A DNA stretch of 64,000 bases, taken from contig VGOW01000003.1 in NCBI GenBank assembly GCA_016875735.1, positions 1 through 64,000 on the forward strand. The letters run 5' to 3'. The notes below the pieces were generated by a model that was not told the origin of the DNA, ran no database searches, and saw only the letters and a program-made list of their open reading frames with translations. This document shows, in pieces, positions 17,921 to 25,046 of the stretch (position 1 is its first letter; each line of letters begins with the position of its first letter). The stretch comes from Chloroflexota bacterium (GTDB taxonomy: Bacteria; Chloroflexota; Anaerolineae; Anaerolineales; VGOW01). The position numbers and the translations under genes are program-made.

Positions 17921-18147
17921 GAACGGGACTCCGTCTCTGCCCTTTCGAGCCGGTCGGCCAGCGCGGCAATGGCGGCCAGCCCGGAGTCGTCGGCGAATGC
18001 GCCGAGCGTGGGTTGGGCCACGCGCAGGCCCTGCGCGGTGAGAAAGGCCAGCGGCGATCCGGGCCGGAAGAGTTCGGCGAAGAAATCGCCGAAACCCAGC
18101 GCATTCAATCGCCCCCGCCACTCGGCAAAAATAGAAGTTTTGTTCAC
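17917..18147 (-). CDS. small protein, first gene of the MutL-like operon
   Basis: 76 aa from a GTG (VNKTSIFAEWRGRLNALGFG). An ATG further upstream would translate intergenic repeat and is rejected. Amphipathic and alpha-helical by eye, without a membrane segment (GDFFAELFRPGSPLAFLTAQG...LAAIAALADRLERAE). A TGcTATACT extended -10 box ends 7 bases before the GTG, so the message is probably leaderless. The stop overlaps the next gene's ATG. Function unknown. Confidence 0.65.
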   Translation of the reverse strand: MNKTSIFAEWRGRLNALGFGDFFAELFRPGSPLAFLTAQGLRVAQPTLGAFADDSGLAAIAALADRLERAETESRS

Positions 18148-18154
18148 GGCACGG

Positions 18155-18163
18155 AGTATAGCA
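18155..18163 (-). promoter_or_regulatory. extended -10 promoter of the MutL-like operon, leaderless start
   Basis: Read on the minus strand the sequence is TGcTATACT, then seven bases and the GTG start codon at 18147. Transcription would begin at or one base before the start codon. No Shine-Dalgarno sequence fits between them. Confidence 0.55.
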
Positions 18164-18189
18164 CAACGATACGGGAAGGCAACTTGGGA

Positions 18190-18346
18190 ACGATGAGCGA
18201 TGAAGGATGAATGCGGAATGATGAATAGCAAGTAGCAAGTAGCAAGTGGCAAGTGGCAAGTAGCAAGTAGCAAATGGCGAATGGCTGATGGCTATTCGCT
18301 ATCTGCCATTCGCTATCTGCCGCCTGCCATTCGCTATCCGCTATTC
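18190..18346. repeat. AGCAAGT heptad array with inverted half, intergenic
   Basis: Ten consecutive 7-base words from 18227 (AGCAAGT x3, GGCAAGT x2, AGCAAGT, then AGCAAAT, GGCGAAT, GGCTGAT, GGCTATT) run into complementary words (CGCTATC, TGCCATT, CGCTATC, TGCCGCC, TGCCATT, CGCTATC) up to 18346. A GATGAGC/GATGAAG run (18190-18222) precedes it. It fills the space between two divergent promoters. Confidence 0.8.
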
Positions 18347-18357
18347 ACAATCGAGTC

Positions 18358-18363
18358 TATAAT
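18358..18363 (+). promoter_or_regulatory. -10 box of the CBS/diacylglycerol kinase transcript
   Basis: Consensus TATAAT 46 bases before the CBS gene ATG, with no clear -35 hexamer 17 bases upstream. The gene has a GGAG-like site (tttggagaagcgccATG), so this transcript should carry a normal leader. Confidence 0.5.
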
Positions 18364-18408
18364 CAGCGCACTTTCACGGCCCGCCCGAATACGGTTTGGA
18401 GAAGCGCC

Positions 18409-18810
18409 ATGCCCTATCTCGTCAAAGACATCATGTCCAGCCCGGTGATCGTTGTCGAGCAAGAAGACACGGCAGCGCACGCGCTCACCATCATGCGGCG
18501 GCATAACATTCACAGCGTCATCGTCGCCCCGCCCAAAGCGGGCGAGCCGTATGGCATCATCACCAGCACTGACGTGCGCGATAAAATCGCCGCGCTCGAC
18601 CGCGACCCGCGCGGCGTGAAATGCCGAGAACTGATGAGTTCGCCGATCATTACTGCGCGCCCCGATTGGACGATCAAACAATGCTCGCAACGCATGGGCG
18701 AATTGAAAGTGCATCACTTGCCGGTGGCCGACGACTTCGGGCGGCTTATCGGCATGGTGTCGGCCACCGATATTTTTATGGCTGTCGAAGAAAGCGGCTG
18801 GGAAAATTAG
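18409..18810 (+). CDS. two-CBS-domain protein
   Basis: 133 aa, exactly a tandem CBS (Bateman) module with nothing else. Each half starts with a CBS signature: VKDIMSSPVIVVEQEDTAAH and CRELMSSPIITARPDWTIKQ, and each ends with the GIITSTDVRD / GMVSATDIFM strand-helix. Such stand-alone modules bind adenine nucleotides and regulate a partner. Here the next gene, a lipid kinase, begins only 2 bases after the stop, so it may be the regulated partner; that is inferred from coupling. Confidence 0.92.
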   Translation: MPYLVKDIMSSPVIVVEQEDTAAHALTIMRRHNIHSVIVAPPKAGEPYGIITSTDVRDKIAALDRDPRGVKCRELMSSPIITARPDWTIKQCSQRMGELKVHHLPVADDFGRLIGMVSATDIFMAVEESGWEN

Positions 18811-18812
18811 CG

Positions 18813-19727
18813 ATGCGCAAAATTAAACTCATCTTCAATCCGATGTCCGACCGAGGCCGATCCGGCCAAAAGGCCTCCGACCTGCGCGCCATTGTGGATG
18901 AATACGGCGGCGCTGATTGGGTGGGCAGTGAATACCCGACGCACGCGACAGAACTCGCGGCCAGAGCCGGGCTGGATGGATACGACACGGTGGTGGCCTT
19001 GGGCGGCGACGGCACGGTGCACGAAGTGGTGAACGGCCTCATGCGCGTGGCGGCGCCGCATCGGCCCAAACTCGCCGTCGTGCCCATCGGCTCCGGCAAC
19101 GATTTTGCCTTCGGCGCGGGCGTGCCCATGGATCCCGCCGAAGCAATGAAGCGAGCCTTCACCGGCGCAACCAAGCCAGTGGATATTGGAGTCCTGCACG
19201 ACAACAACAACCGCACCGAGTATTGGGACAACAGCGTGGGCATCGGCTTCGACGGCAAGATCAATATCATGAGCCGCAAGATCACCGGCCTCTATGGCTT
19301 CCCCATGTATCTCACCGCCGTCCTGCGCACCATCTTTCAAGATTACGAATCCGCGCAGATGAAATTATGGATCGATGATCAGCCGGTGGTTGAACGCAAC
19401 GTGCTCATGCTCACGCTGGGCAACGGCCCCCGCGAGGGCGGCGGATTCCTCACCACGCCCGATGCCCAAGTGGGCGACGGCCACTTCGATTACGTCATCG
19501 TCGGCCACATGGGGCGCATCGCCATTCTCGGACTCCTGCCCAAAGTGATGAACGGCACGCACGGCTCCGACAAACGAGTCACCATCAGCGCCTTCCGCAA
19601 ACTGCGCCTCGAAGCCGACCGCGCCCTGCCCATCCACACCGACGGCGAACTATGGTCGCCCTACGAAGTGAACACGCGCGTCGTCGAAGTTGAGATCATG
19701 GCGGGAGCAATACAACTGCTCACATAA
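18813..19727 (+). CDS. diacylglycerol kinase-family lipid kinase
   Basis: 304 aa from the ATG at 18813; the longer frame upstream overlaps the CBS gene and is not used. DAGK catalytic domain with GGDGTVHEVVNG (64-75) and PIGSGNDFAFG (91-101), which bind ATP, and the C-terminal domain ending in DGELWSPYEV. Members phosphorylate diacylglycerol, sphingoid bases or undecaprenol-like lipids at the membrane (YegS/DgkB type). Substrate cannot be chosen from sequence. Confidence 0.92.
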   Translation: MRKIKLIFNPMSDRGRSGQKASDLRAIVDEYGGADWVGSEYPTHATELAARAGLDGYDTVVALGGDGTVHEVVNGLMRVAAPHRPKLAVVPIGSGNDFAFGAGVPMDPAEAMKRAFTGATKPVDIGVLHDNNNRTEYWDNSVGIGFDGKINIMSRKITGLYGFPMYLTAVLRTIFQDYESAQMKLWIDDQPVVERNVLMLTLGNGPREGGGFLTTPDAQVGDGHFDYVIVGHMGRIAILGLLPKVMNGTHGSDKRVTISAFRKLRLEADRALPIHTDGELWSPYEVNTRVVEVEIMAGAIQLLT

Positions 19728-19733
19728 GCGAAC

Positions 19734-19797
19734 GATGAACGCGGAGCGATGAACGATGATAGCAATCCATTCTTCATCATTCATCGTTCATCCTTCA
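19734..19797. repeat. GAACGATGA-word hairpin before the helicase-associated gene
   Basis: Words of the GAACGATGA class (19734-19767) followed by TTCATCATTCATCGTTCATCC (19776-19797). The ATG at 19756 that would extend the next protein by 15 residues lies within this repeat, so the next gene more likely starts at 19801. Confidence 0.75.
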
Positions 19798-19800
19798 AGC

Positions 19801-21465
19801 ATGCCCTCCCTCGAGCAAACGCTCCTCGATCACGACCTCACCCTCCTCCGCGCCATCGCCGCGCAAGCCGGGCGCGAACTGGCCGCCGCCAACCCCCGCG
19901 CCGCCGCCGCCGAACTGGCCGCCGCCCTCAAACAGCCCGACGCCCTCGAACTCCTCCTCGACCGAATTTACCAATTGCCCATTACCAATCACCAACTCCT
20001 CAGCCGCTCCGCCCTCGCAACACTCATCGCTTCCGAAGGCCGCCACCCCGTCGCCGCCTTTGCCCGCCGCTTCGGCGACGTGCGCCCGCTCGGGCCCGGC
20101 GCACTGGCTCGCGAACAACCGTGGAACGCCCCCGCCACCGCCGCCGAAGCCCTCTACTTCAACGGCCTCATCGGCCGCACCTTTATGGACTCCGAAACGG
20201 GGCCGCAAGAGTATTTCTACATCCCCTCCGATCTGCTCCCGCTGTTGCCGGACATGACTCCGCCCACTACCGTTCATCCCTCCCAAGCCATTGCCCCCGT
20301 GGACTCCGACTCTGCCGACGCAATCGCGGCCACCTCCCTCATCGTCGATGACGCCGTCACGGTGTTGGCCGCCACTCAAATGCAGGGGCGGCTCCCCGCG
20401 CGCGAAACGGCCGCGCCGCACCTCCGCCTCCCGGCGTTCAATCTCCTCTCCGCGCTCCTCACCGATCTCGGATGGATCGCGCCCGATCACAAACTGAATC
20501 CCGAACGAGTCAAACCATTTCTGCAATCCGCTCGCGCCGAGCAGTTGCGCGCTCTGGCCGAAGCATGGCGCAACTCGCAAACGTGGAACGATCTTCTTCA
20601 CGTTCCGGCACTGCGCCCCGAACCCGGCGCGTGGCGCAACGACCCCATCGCCGCGCGCAACTTCATCATCCGCTTGTGCGCCGACCTGCCGCCCGGCGAA
20701 TGGCGCTCACTCGATTCGCTGGTCGCCTTTGTCCGCGAGCATCATCCCGATTTTCAGCGCCCCGCCGGAGACTACGACTCATGGTATATCCGCGACGCCG
20801 ACAGCGGCGACTACTTGCGCGGCTTCGAGCATTGGGATCGGGTTGACGGCGCGTTGATTCGTTTCATCCTCAGCGGCCCACTGCACTGGCTCGGCCTCGC
20901 CGACGCGCGGCCCGATGCCTTCCGACTCACGCCTCACTTCCCGGCTTTCGCCGCCAACACCCGCTCCGCGTGGCAAATCGCCGAGACGCCGCAACCCATT
21001 ATCCTGAAACACAATGGCACGATGATCGTCTCGCGCAGCGTCAACCGCTTCGATCGTTTTCAAGCCGCCCGCATCGGCGAATGGCTTCCCCCAACTCCAA
21101 CTCAAACTCTCAACTCAAGCTTCGACTACCGCCTCACCGGCAACTCACTGCAAACCGCCGCCGCGCAGGGCATCACCGCCAAACACATCATCTCGTTTTT
21201 GCGCCGCGCCTGCGAGATCGCCCCGCCGCACATCCTCGAAATGATCGAGCGCTGGGGCCAGCGCGGCATCGAAGCCCGCGCCGCAAACATGACCGTGCTG
21301 AAGTTGAAGGACGCCGAACTGCTGGAGAAATTGATGCGCTCGCCGAGAACCCGGCGATGGGTTGGCGAAGCCATCGGCGACCGGGCGGTGGAAGTGAAAG
21401 ATTGGGAGAGACTGCGCGAGGCGATGGCCGAGTTGGGGTTGGCGGCGGAGTTTGTCGAACGGTGA
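19801..21465 (+). CDS. helicase-associated (XPB/Helicase_C_3-like) domain protein
   Basis: About 554 aa from the ATG at 19801 (MPSLEQTLLDHDL). N-terminal winged-helix-like part, middle region, and a C-terminal module with FDRFQAARIGEW...FDYRLTGNSLQTAAAQGI and ERWGQRGIEARAANM, the pattern of the XPB-associated domain found beside bacterial XPB helicases or alone in actinobacteria and chloroflexi. No helicase motifs I-VI are present, so it is not itself a helicase. Two short stretches (YQLPITNHQLLS at 19966-20001; PPTPTQTLNSS at 21087-21119) are encoded by repeat words. The stop overlaps the GTG of the next gene (GTGA). Confidence 0.75.
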   Translation: MPSLEQTLLDHDLTLLRAIAAQAGRELAAANPRAAAAELAAALKQPDALELLLDRIYQLPITNHQLLSRSALATLIASEGRHPVAAFARRFGDVRPLGPGALAREQPWNAPATAAEALYFNGLIGRTFMDSETGPQEYFYIPSDLLPLLPDMTPPTTVHPSQAIAPVDSDSADAIAATSLIVDDAVTVLAATQMQGRLPARETAAPHLRLPAFNLLSALLTDLGWIAPDHKLNPERVKPFLQSARAEQLRALAEAWRNSQTWNDLLHVPALRPEPGAWRNDPIAARNFIIRLCADLPPGEWRSLDSLVAFVREHHPDFQRPAGDYDSWYIRDADSGDYLRGFEHWDRVDGALIRFILSGPLHWLGLADARPDAFRLTPHFPAFAANTRSAWQIAETPQPIILKHNGTMIVSRSVNRFDRFQAARIGEWLPPTPTQTLNSSFDYRLTGNSLQTAAAQGITAKHIISFLRRACEIAPPHILEMIERWGQRGIEARAANMTVLKLKDAELLEKLMRSPRTRRWVGEAIGDRAVEVKDWERLREAMAELGLAAEFVER

Positions 21466-22307
21466 GCGCCCGGCCTCTCACCCTCAAGCGCATTCAGTCA
21501 TATCGCAAAAAGACTTTCCGCCTCGCGAAGCCGATCAAAACCAAAGCGCAGGCGGTTGACTTCGTGAGCGAGCGCGGGTTCGTTTACTTTTGGCCGATCA
21601 GCGGCATCACCCTTCCCAGCCTGTGGGCCGCCGTCGCCGGAGACCGCCCGGTTGCCGACGCGCACGACGACCCCGGCCACGTGACGTGGGGTTGGAAAGA
21701 TTCGGCGTTGAGTGAGCGCGTGTGGTATTACGCCAAAGTTCTGCGCAAGAAGGCGACGATGATCGCGCTCGATGTGACCCCGTACTTCTACGCCCTCAGC
21801 GAAAATTATGGCGACCCGGCGAACGATTATTTGATTCTGCACGAGCAGGGTTTGCTCACTCATGAAGCCAAAGCAGTGTACGAAGTGTTGCTCCGCAAAG
21901 GCGCGACGGATTCGGTGTCCTTGCGAAAAGACGCCCGCCTCAACGAAGCGCGGTTCAACAAAGCCATCGAAGAACTGCAAGCCGATTTCAAGATTCTTCC
22001 GGTGGGCGTGGCGAAAGCCGGAGCGTGGAAATATGCTTTCGTTTACGATCTCGTGACCAATCACTTCCCAAAGTTGGCCGAAGCCGCCCGCCCGATCTCC
22101 CATCGCGGGGCGCGGCACAAACTGGCTGAGTTGTATTTCCGCTCGGTGGGCGCGGAGCAGTTGCGCGATGTGACGAGGCTTTTCGGCTGGAAGCCTGCCG
22201 ATGCGGAAAAGGCCGTTGCCGATCTGGCCGAAGCCGGGGCCGTTCGGCGCGGGTTGACTGTTGACTCGCAGCCCGGCGAGTGGATCGCCGTTGCGGAGTT
22301 GATCTGA
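21462..22307 (+). CDS. AlkZ-related winged-helix protein
   Basis: 281 aa from a GTG overlapping the previous stop (GTGA). The upstream extension of this frame is antisense-like shadow and excluded. It resembles the AlkZ/YcaQ family of DNA glycosylases (interstrand crosslink repair): the FVSERGFVYFWPISG start, GHVTWGWKDSALSERVWYYAKVLRKKAT, and a C-terminal winged-helix section. The catalytic QxQ motif of true AlkZ is not visible, so it belongs to the 'related' group and its activity is unproven. Translational coupling to the helicase-associated protein suggests a shared DNA-maintenance job. Confidence 0.75.
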   Translation: MSARPLTLKRIQSYRKKTFRLAKPIKTKAQAVDFVSERGFVYFWPISGITLPSLWAAVAGDRPVADAHDDPGHVTWGWKDSALSERVWYYAKVLRKKATMIALDVTPYFYALSENYGDPANDYLILHEQGLLTHEAKAVYEVLLRKGATDSVSLRKDARLNEARFNKAIEELQADFKILPVGVAKAGAWKYAFVYDLVTNHFPKLAEAARPISHRGARHKLAELYFRSVGAEQLRDVTRLFGWKPADAEKAVADLAEAGAVRRGLTVDSQPGEWIAVAELI

Positions 22308-22384
22308 AATCGAACTTGAGGCCGAAAGGAGCCGCCGATTTCACGGACCACACGGAGAACGGGGAGCGAACGCGGGTTAAAGCA

Positions 22385-22408
22385 CAACGCCCCGTGGCCG
22401 GGGCGTTG
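22385..22408. terminator. bidirectional terminator between convergent genes
   Basis: Stem CAACGCCCC / GGGGCGTTG (22385-22393, 22400-22408) with a 6-base loop closed by a G-C pair. It serves the AlkZ-related gene (+) and the HU gene (-); T residues follow on the + side (TTGTTGATT). Confidence 0.7.
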
Positions 22409-22425
22409 TTGATTATCCGCAGAAA

Positions 22426-22728
22426 TTACATCACCGCGTCTTTGAGCGCCTTCACCGGGCGCATCTTCACCGCAGTGCTGGCCGGTTTGGCCTTGAAAAT
22501 CTTGGGCTGTTTGGTGAAGGGGTCCAGTCCCTCCCGTTCGGGCACGGGAGGTTTGTGGACGGCCTTCAGTTTCGCCATTCCGGGCAGAGTCACTTCGTTG
22601 CCATTCTTCAATTCGCCGACGGCCACATCCATCAGCGCGTCGAGAACTGCTGTCACTTCCTTCTTGGAAACCTGCGCTTTCTCGGCGACTGCCGCCACGA
22701 AATCAGATTTGGTCATTCCTTTAGCCAT
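22426..22728 (-). CDS. hup: HU/IHF-family DNA-binding protein
   Basis: 100 aa, slightly longer than E. coli HU. The helical base MTKSDFVAAVAEKAQVSKKEVTAVLDALMDV and the strand region EVTLPGMAKLKAVHKPP are normal. The beta-arm (PEREGLDPFTKQPKIFKAKPASTAVKMRPVKAL) has the proline-containing tip and basic flanks for DNA bending. A Shine-Dalgarno-like GGAG (AAAAAGGAGCGAAACAATGG on the minus strand) precedes the start. A nucleoid protein expected to be abundant. Confidence 0.95.
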   Translation of the reverse strand: MAKGMTKSDFVAAVAEKAQVSKKEVTAVLDALMDVAVGELKNGNEVTLPGMAKLKAVHKPPVPEREGLDPFTKQPKIFKAKPASTAVKMRPVKALKDAVM

Positions 22729-22904
22729 TGTTTCGCTCCTTTTTGTTGATTGTTGAAAGGTGGTACCGTTAAAAGTAGGCTGAAATATACACCCGTTTTT
22801 GCGAACGCGCTAGCGGGGGCAGATTCTCGGCGTTTTCTCAAGCCCGCATGTTCTATGGAAAAAACTCCGCAGAATTGCGCTTGGAGGATCGATATATTTC
22901 CTTC

Positions 22905-23825
22905 ATGACTCTGCAAAAATCCTTGATCTTCACCCTCGCTTCCCTCGCCGTCACCGCCTGCACCACCACCTCGCCCTCCCAGCCACCCAACCACCCAGCC
23001 ACCCAACCACCCAGCCACCCAACCACCCAATCTCTGCCCAAACTCCCGCTTCACCTGCGTTACCCTCGACGCTCCTCTCGACCACTTCAACTCCAACTCT
23101 CCGCTCATCCCCGTCACCTTCGCCCTTTTGCGCGCCAGCGGTGAGCGCAAAGGATTCTTCGTCACCGCCACCGGCGGGCCGGGCACATCGGGCATCGCCG
23201 CCGCCGATTCGTACACCGACGGCTTCGACCCCTCCATCCCCGAACACTTCGACCTCGTCTTCTTCGATCAGCGCGGCGTGGGCCTGTCGGGCGGCCTTCA
23301 GTGCCCCGGGTCCATCGCCGAGTTTTACGACACCGACGCCCGCCCCCTCACCCTCGAAGGCGAAACCGCCCTCCTCGACGCCGCCCAAACCCTCGCCCGC
23401 AACTGCGCCGAACAATTCAACCACCTCGCGACAGCGCCCCGTAGCGAAAGCGGAGTGGGAACCACCCAACCACCCAACTACCTCGATCACCTCGGCACCC
23501 GCCAAGCTATCGAAGACCTCGAAACCTTCCGGCAATTCATAGGCGACGACAAATTGTGGCTCTACGGCGAAAGTTACGGCACGCAATTCTCGCAAGCCTA
23601 CGCCGCCGCTCACCCCGATCATCTCGCCGCGCTCATCCTCGACGGCACGGTTGACCTCACCCTCTCCGGCCCCGATTACCTCCGCGAACAAACGCAGGCC
23701 TTCAACGATGTGTTGGTGATGACCCTCGAAGCCTGCAACGCCGACCCTGACTGCGCTGCCGACATGGGCGGGGAGGCCGTCTCCGTGTACGATTCGCTCG
23801 CGGCGGCGTTGGCCGAGTCCCCCGC
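22905..23825 (+). pseudogene. alpha/beta hydrolase (TAP-like lipoprotein), frameshifted and 3'-truncated
   Basis: The start (ATG 22905, GGAGG upstream) gives a lipoprotein signal with lipobox LAVTAC. The hydrolase body is in another frame: from 23041 it reads NSRFTCVTLDAPLDHFNSNS and contains GGPGTSG (oxyanion region), FDQRGVGLSG and the nucleophile elbow GESYG. Between them lie three 16-bp repeat units (22980-23027). Removing one unit would join the two frames. At about 23825 the hydrolase stops abruptly, lacking the C-terminal half with the catalytic Asp and His, and an acyl-ACP-reductase-like frame begins. A normal member is about 450-500 aa. Repeat words also interrupt the body at 23440-23480. 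Confidence 0.8.
22980..23027 (+). repeat. three tandem 16-bp units in the hydrolase signal/body junction
   Basis: Unit CAGCCACCCAACCACC repeated three times exactly; each is two 8-base half-units. 16 is not a multiple of 3, so copy-number change shifts the reading frame. The same word class occurs at 23460-23480 and 30150-30170. Confidence 0.95.
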
Positions 23826-24590
23826 GTGGGCGGGGCGCAGGGCGAACGACTGCCGCACGAGTTCGGCCTCGCCGTCACTTCGGGCAATTCGCTCACTGCC
23901 GCATTGGCCGTCGAGCAGATCAAAACATTGTTTGCCAAACTGCAACGGCCATTGGCTGGGCAAACGGTGGCCGTGCTCGGAGCCACCGGCGATATTGGCC
24001 GGGCGTGCGCGCTGGCGCTGGCCGCCGAGCGAGTCGGCTCGCTGATCGTGATCGCTCGCAACAAAGCCAAGTTGATCGGCCTGCGCGACGAGATTAAAAT
24101 ACGCCACAACTTTCCCGGCGACGTTCACACTTCAACCGATCCGGCTGTGGCTCATCAAGCCTCGTTGATCATTGCCGCCACCAGCGCGGCGCAACCGCTC
24201 CTCGCCGAAACCGAATTGAGTCCCGGCGCGATGGTGTGCGACATCGGCTACCCGCACACCATCGCCCACGCGCCCAAGCCGCGCCCCGACGTGCTGATCT
24301 TTGCTGGAGGGCTGGCGCACGCGCCGTTCACGCTCGACATTACTCATTACACGCTGCTCCCCTCGCCCAGCATTCTCTATGGGTGTTTCGCCGAGACGAT
24401 TGCGCTGGCGATGGCCGGGCGATACGAAAGCTATTCTCAAGGGCAAGGGCGAATCACTCTCGAACGGATGGGGGTGATTCTCGATCTGGCGCGATCGCTG
24501 GGCTTCAATCCGTCGCCGCTCTATCGCGGCGGCAAGCCGATTGCCGATGAGAGCATCGAGGCCTTTGCCCATTTCCCGGAGGGCGAATGA
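23826..24590 (+). CDS. acyl-ACP reductase-like protein, N-terminus lost
   Basis: Rossmann-fold oxidoreductase of the type represented by cyanobacterial acyl-ACP reductase (AAR), which makes fatty aldehydes with NADPH. Visible are the TSGNSLTAALAVEQI segment (AAR: TTGNTHT...), the nucleotide loop VLGATGDIG, IVIARN, DIGYP, and YGCFAET, whose Cys corresponds to the AAR catalytic cysteine, followed by GRITLERM. AAR is about 340 aa. Here 254 aa remain and the first 100 or so residues are missing because the frame joins the truncated hydrolase. The only start is a GTG at 23826. The next gene, an acyl carrier protein, overlaps it (ATGA), which fits an acyl-ACP substrate. Confidence 0.7.
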   Translation: MGGAQGERLPHEFGLAVTSGNSLTAALAVEQIKTLFAKLQRPLAGQTVAVLGATGDIGRACALALAAERVGSLIVIARNKAKLIGLRDEIKIRHNFPGDVHTSTDPAVAHQASLIIAATSAAQPLLAETELSPGAMVCDIGYPHTIAHAPKPRPDVLIFAGGLAHAPFTLDITHYTLLPSPSILYGCFAETIALAMAGRYESYSQGQGRITLERMGVILDLARSLGFNPSPLYRGGKPIADESIEAFAHFPEGE

Positions 24591-24835
24591 CTCCGACGGA
24601 ACTCAAACTGCAATCCATCGTCGCCGAGAAATTGAAGATCGACCCGGCCAGTGTGCCGCTCGATCAATCCCTCGCCGACGATCTCGGATTGGACTCGTTC
24701 GACATCATGGCCGTCATTCTCGACATCGAGCAAACCTTTCCGCCCGTCTCTCTTTCCGACGAGGCGGCGCAGAACTTGAAGACACTGCGCGAGGTGGCCG
24801 CCTTCATCGATGGCCGCTTGGCCGCCCGCGCGTAG
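24587..24835 (+). CDS. acyl carrier protein
   Basis: 82 aa. The four-helix carrier with the phosphopantetheine attachment serine in LGLDSFD (Ser about residue 37) and acidic helix II (DIMAVILDIEQTF). Its ATG overlaps the stop of the acyl-ACP-reductase-like gene, so the two are translationally coupled and presumably work on the same acyl chain. It differs from housekeeping AcpP in the DSFD in place of DSLD motif, which suggests a dedicated carrier. Confidence 0.9.
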   Translation: MTPTELKLQSIVAEKLKIDPASVPLDQSLADDLGLDSFDIMAVILDIEQTFPPVSLSDEAAQNLKTLREVAAFIDGRLAARA

Positions 24836-24902
24836 CGTTTGGCGATTCGGCGCTTTCAGGCTATATTTCGGGCACTCACACGCAAAGCATTCGGAGAGCA
24901 CA

Positions 24903-25046
24903 ATGCCCCCACCCAGTTGGATCGGACAGACTATCGGCGGACGGCACAAAATAGAAACCCTGCTCGGGCAGGGAGGCATGTCGGCGGTTTACAGTCGGCG
25001 GTTTACAAAGGCACGGATCCCAATCTGCGCCGCGCCGTCGCCGCAA
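24903..25046 (+). pseudogene. remnant of a Ser/Thr protein kinase N-lobe
   Basis: The ATG at 24903 starts a kinase glycine loop (GRHKIETLLGQGGMSAVY). A perfect 14-bp tandem duplication (24980-24993 and 24994-25007) shifts the frame; in the shifted frame the kinase continues as YKGTDPNLRRAVA and then stops matching. The catalytic Lys and all later kinase motifs are absent, and the following sequence is the FHA gene. So a frame-shifting duplication and a deletion of nearly the whole kinase domain have occurred. Confidence 0.75.
24980..25007 (+). repeat. 14-bp perfect tandem duplication
   Basis: GTCGGCGGTTTACA twice in a row within the kinase glycine-loop codons. Looks like a recent slippage event. 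Confidence 0.95.

Noticed and set aside
18227-18296. CRISPR or origin iterons
   Set aside because: Seven-base contiguous words with no spacers, no DnaA boxes and no replication genes nearby.
22905-24590. Functional hydrolase-reductase fusion protein
   Set aside because: The two parts are in different frames, each lacks half its fold, and the signal peptide is in a third arrangement, so no fused product is made.
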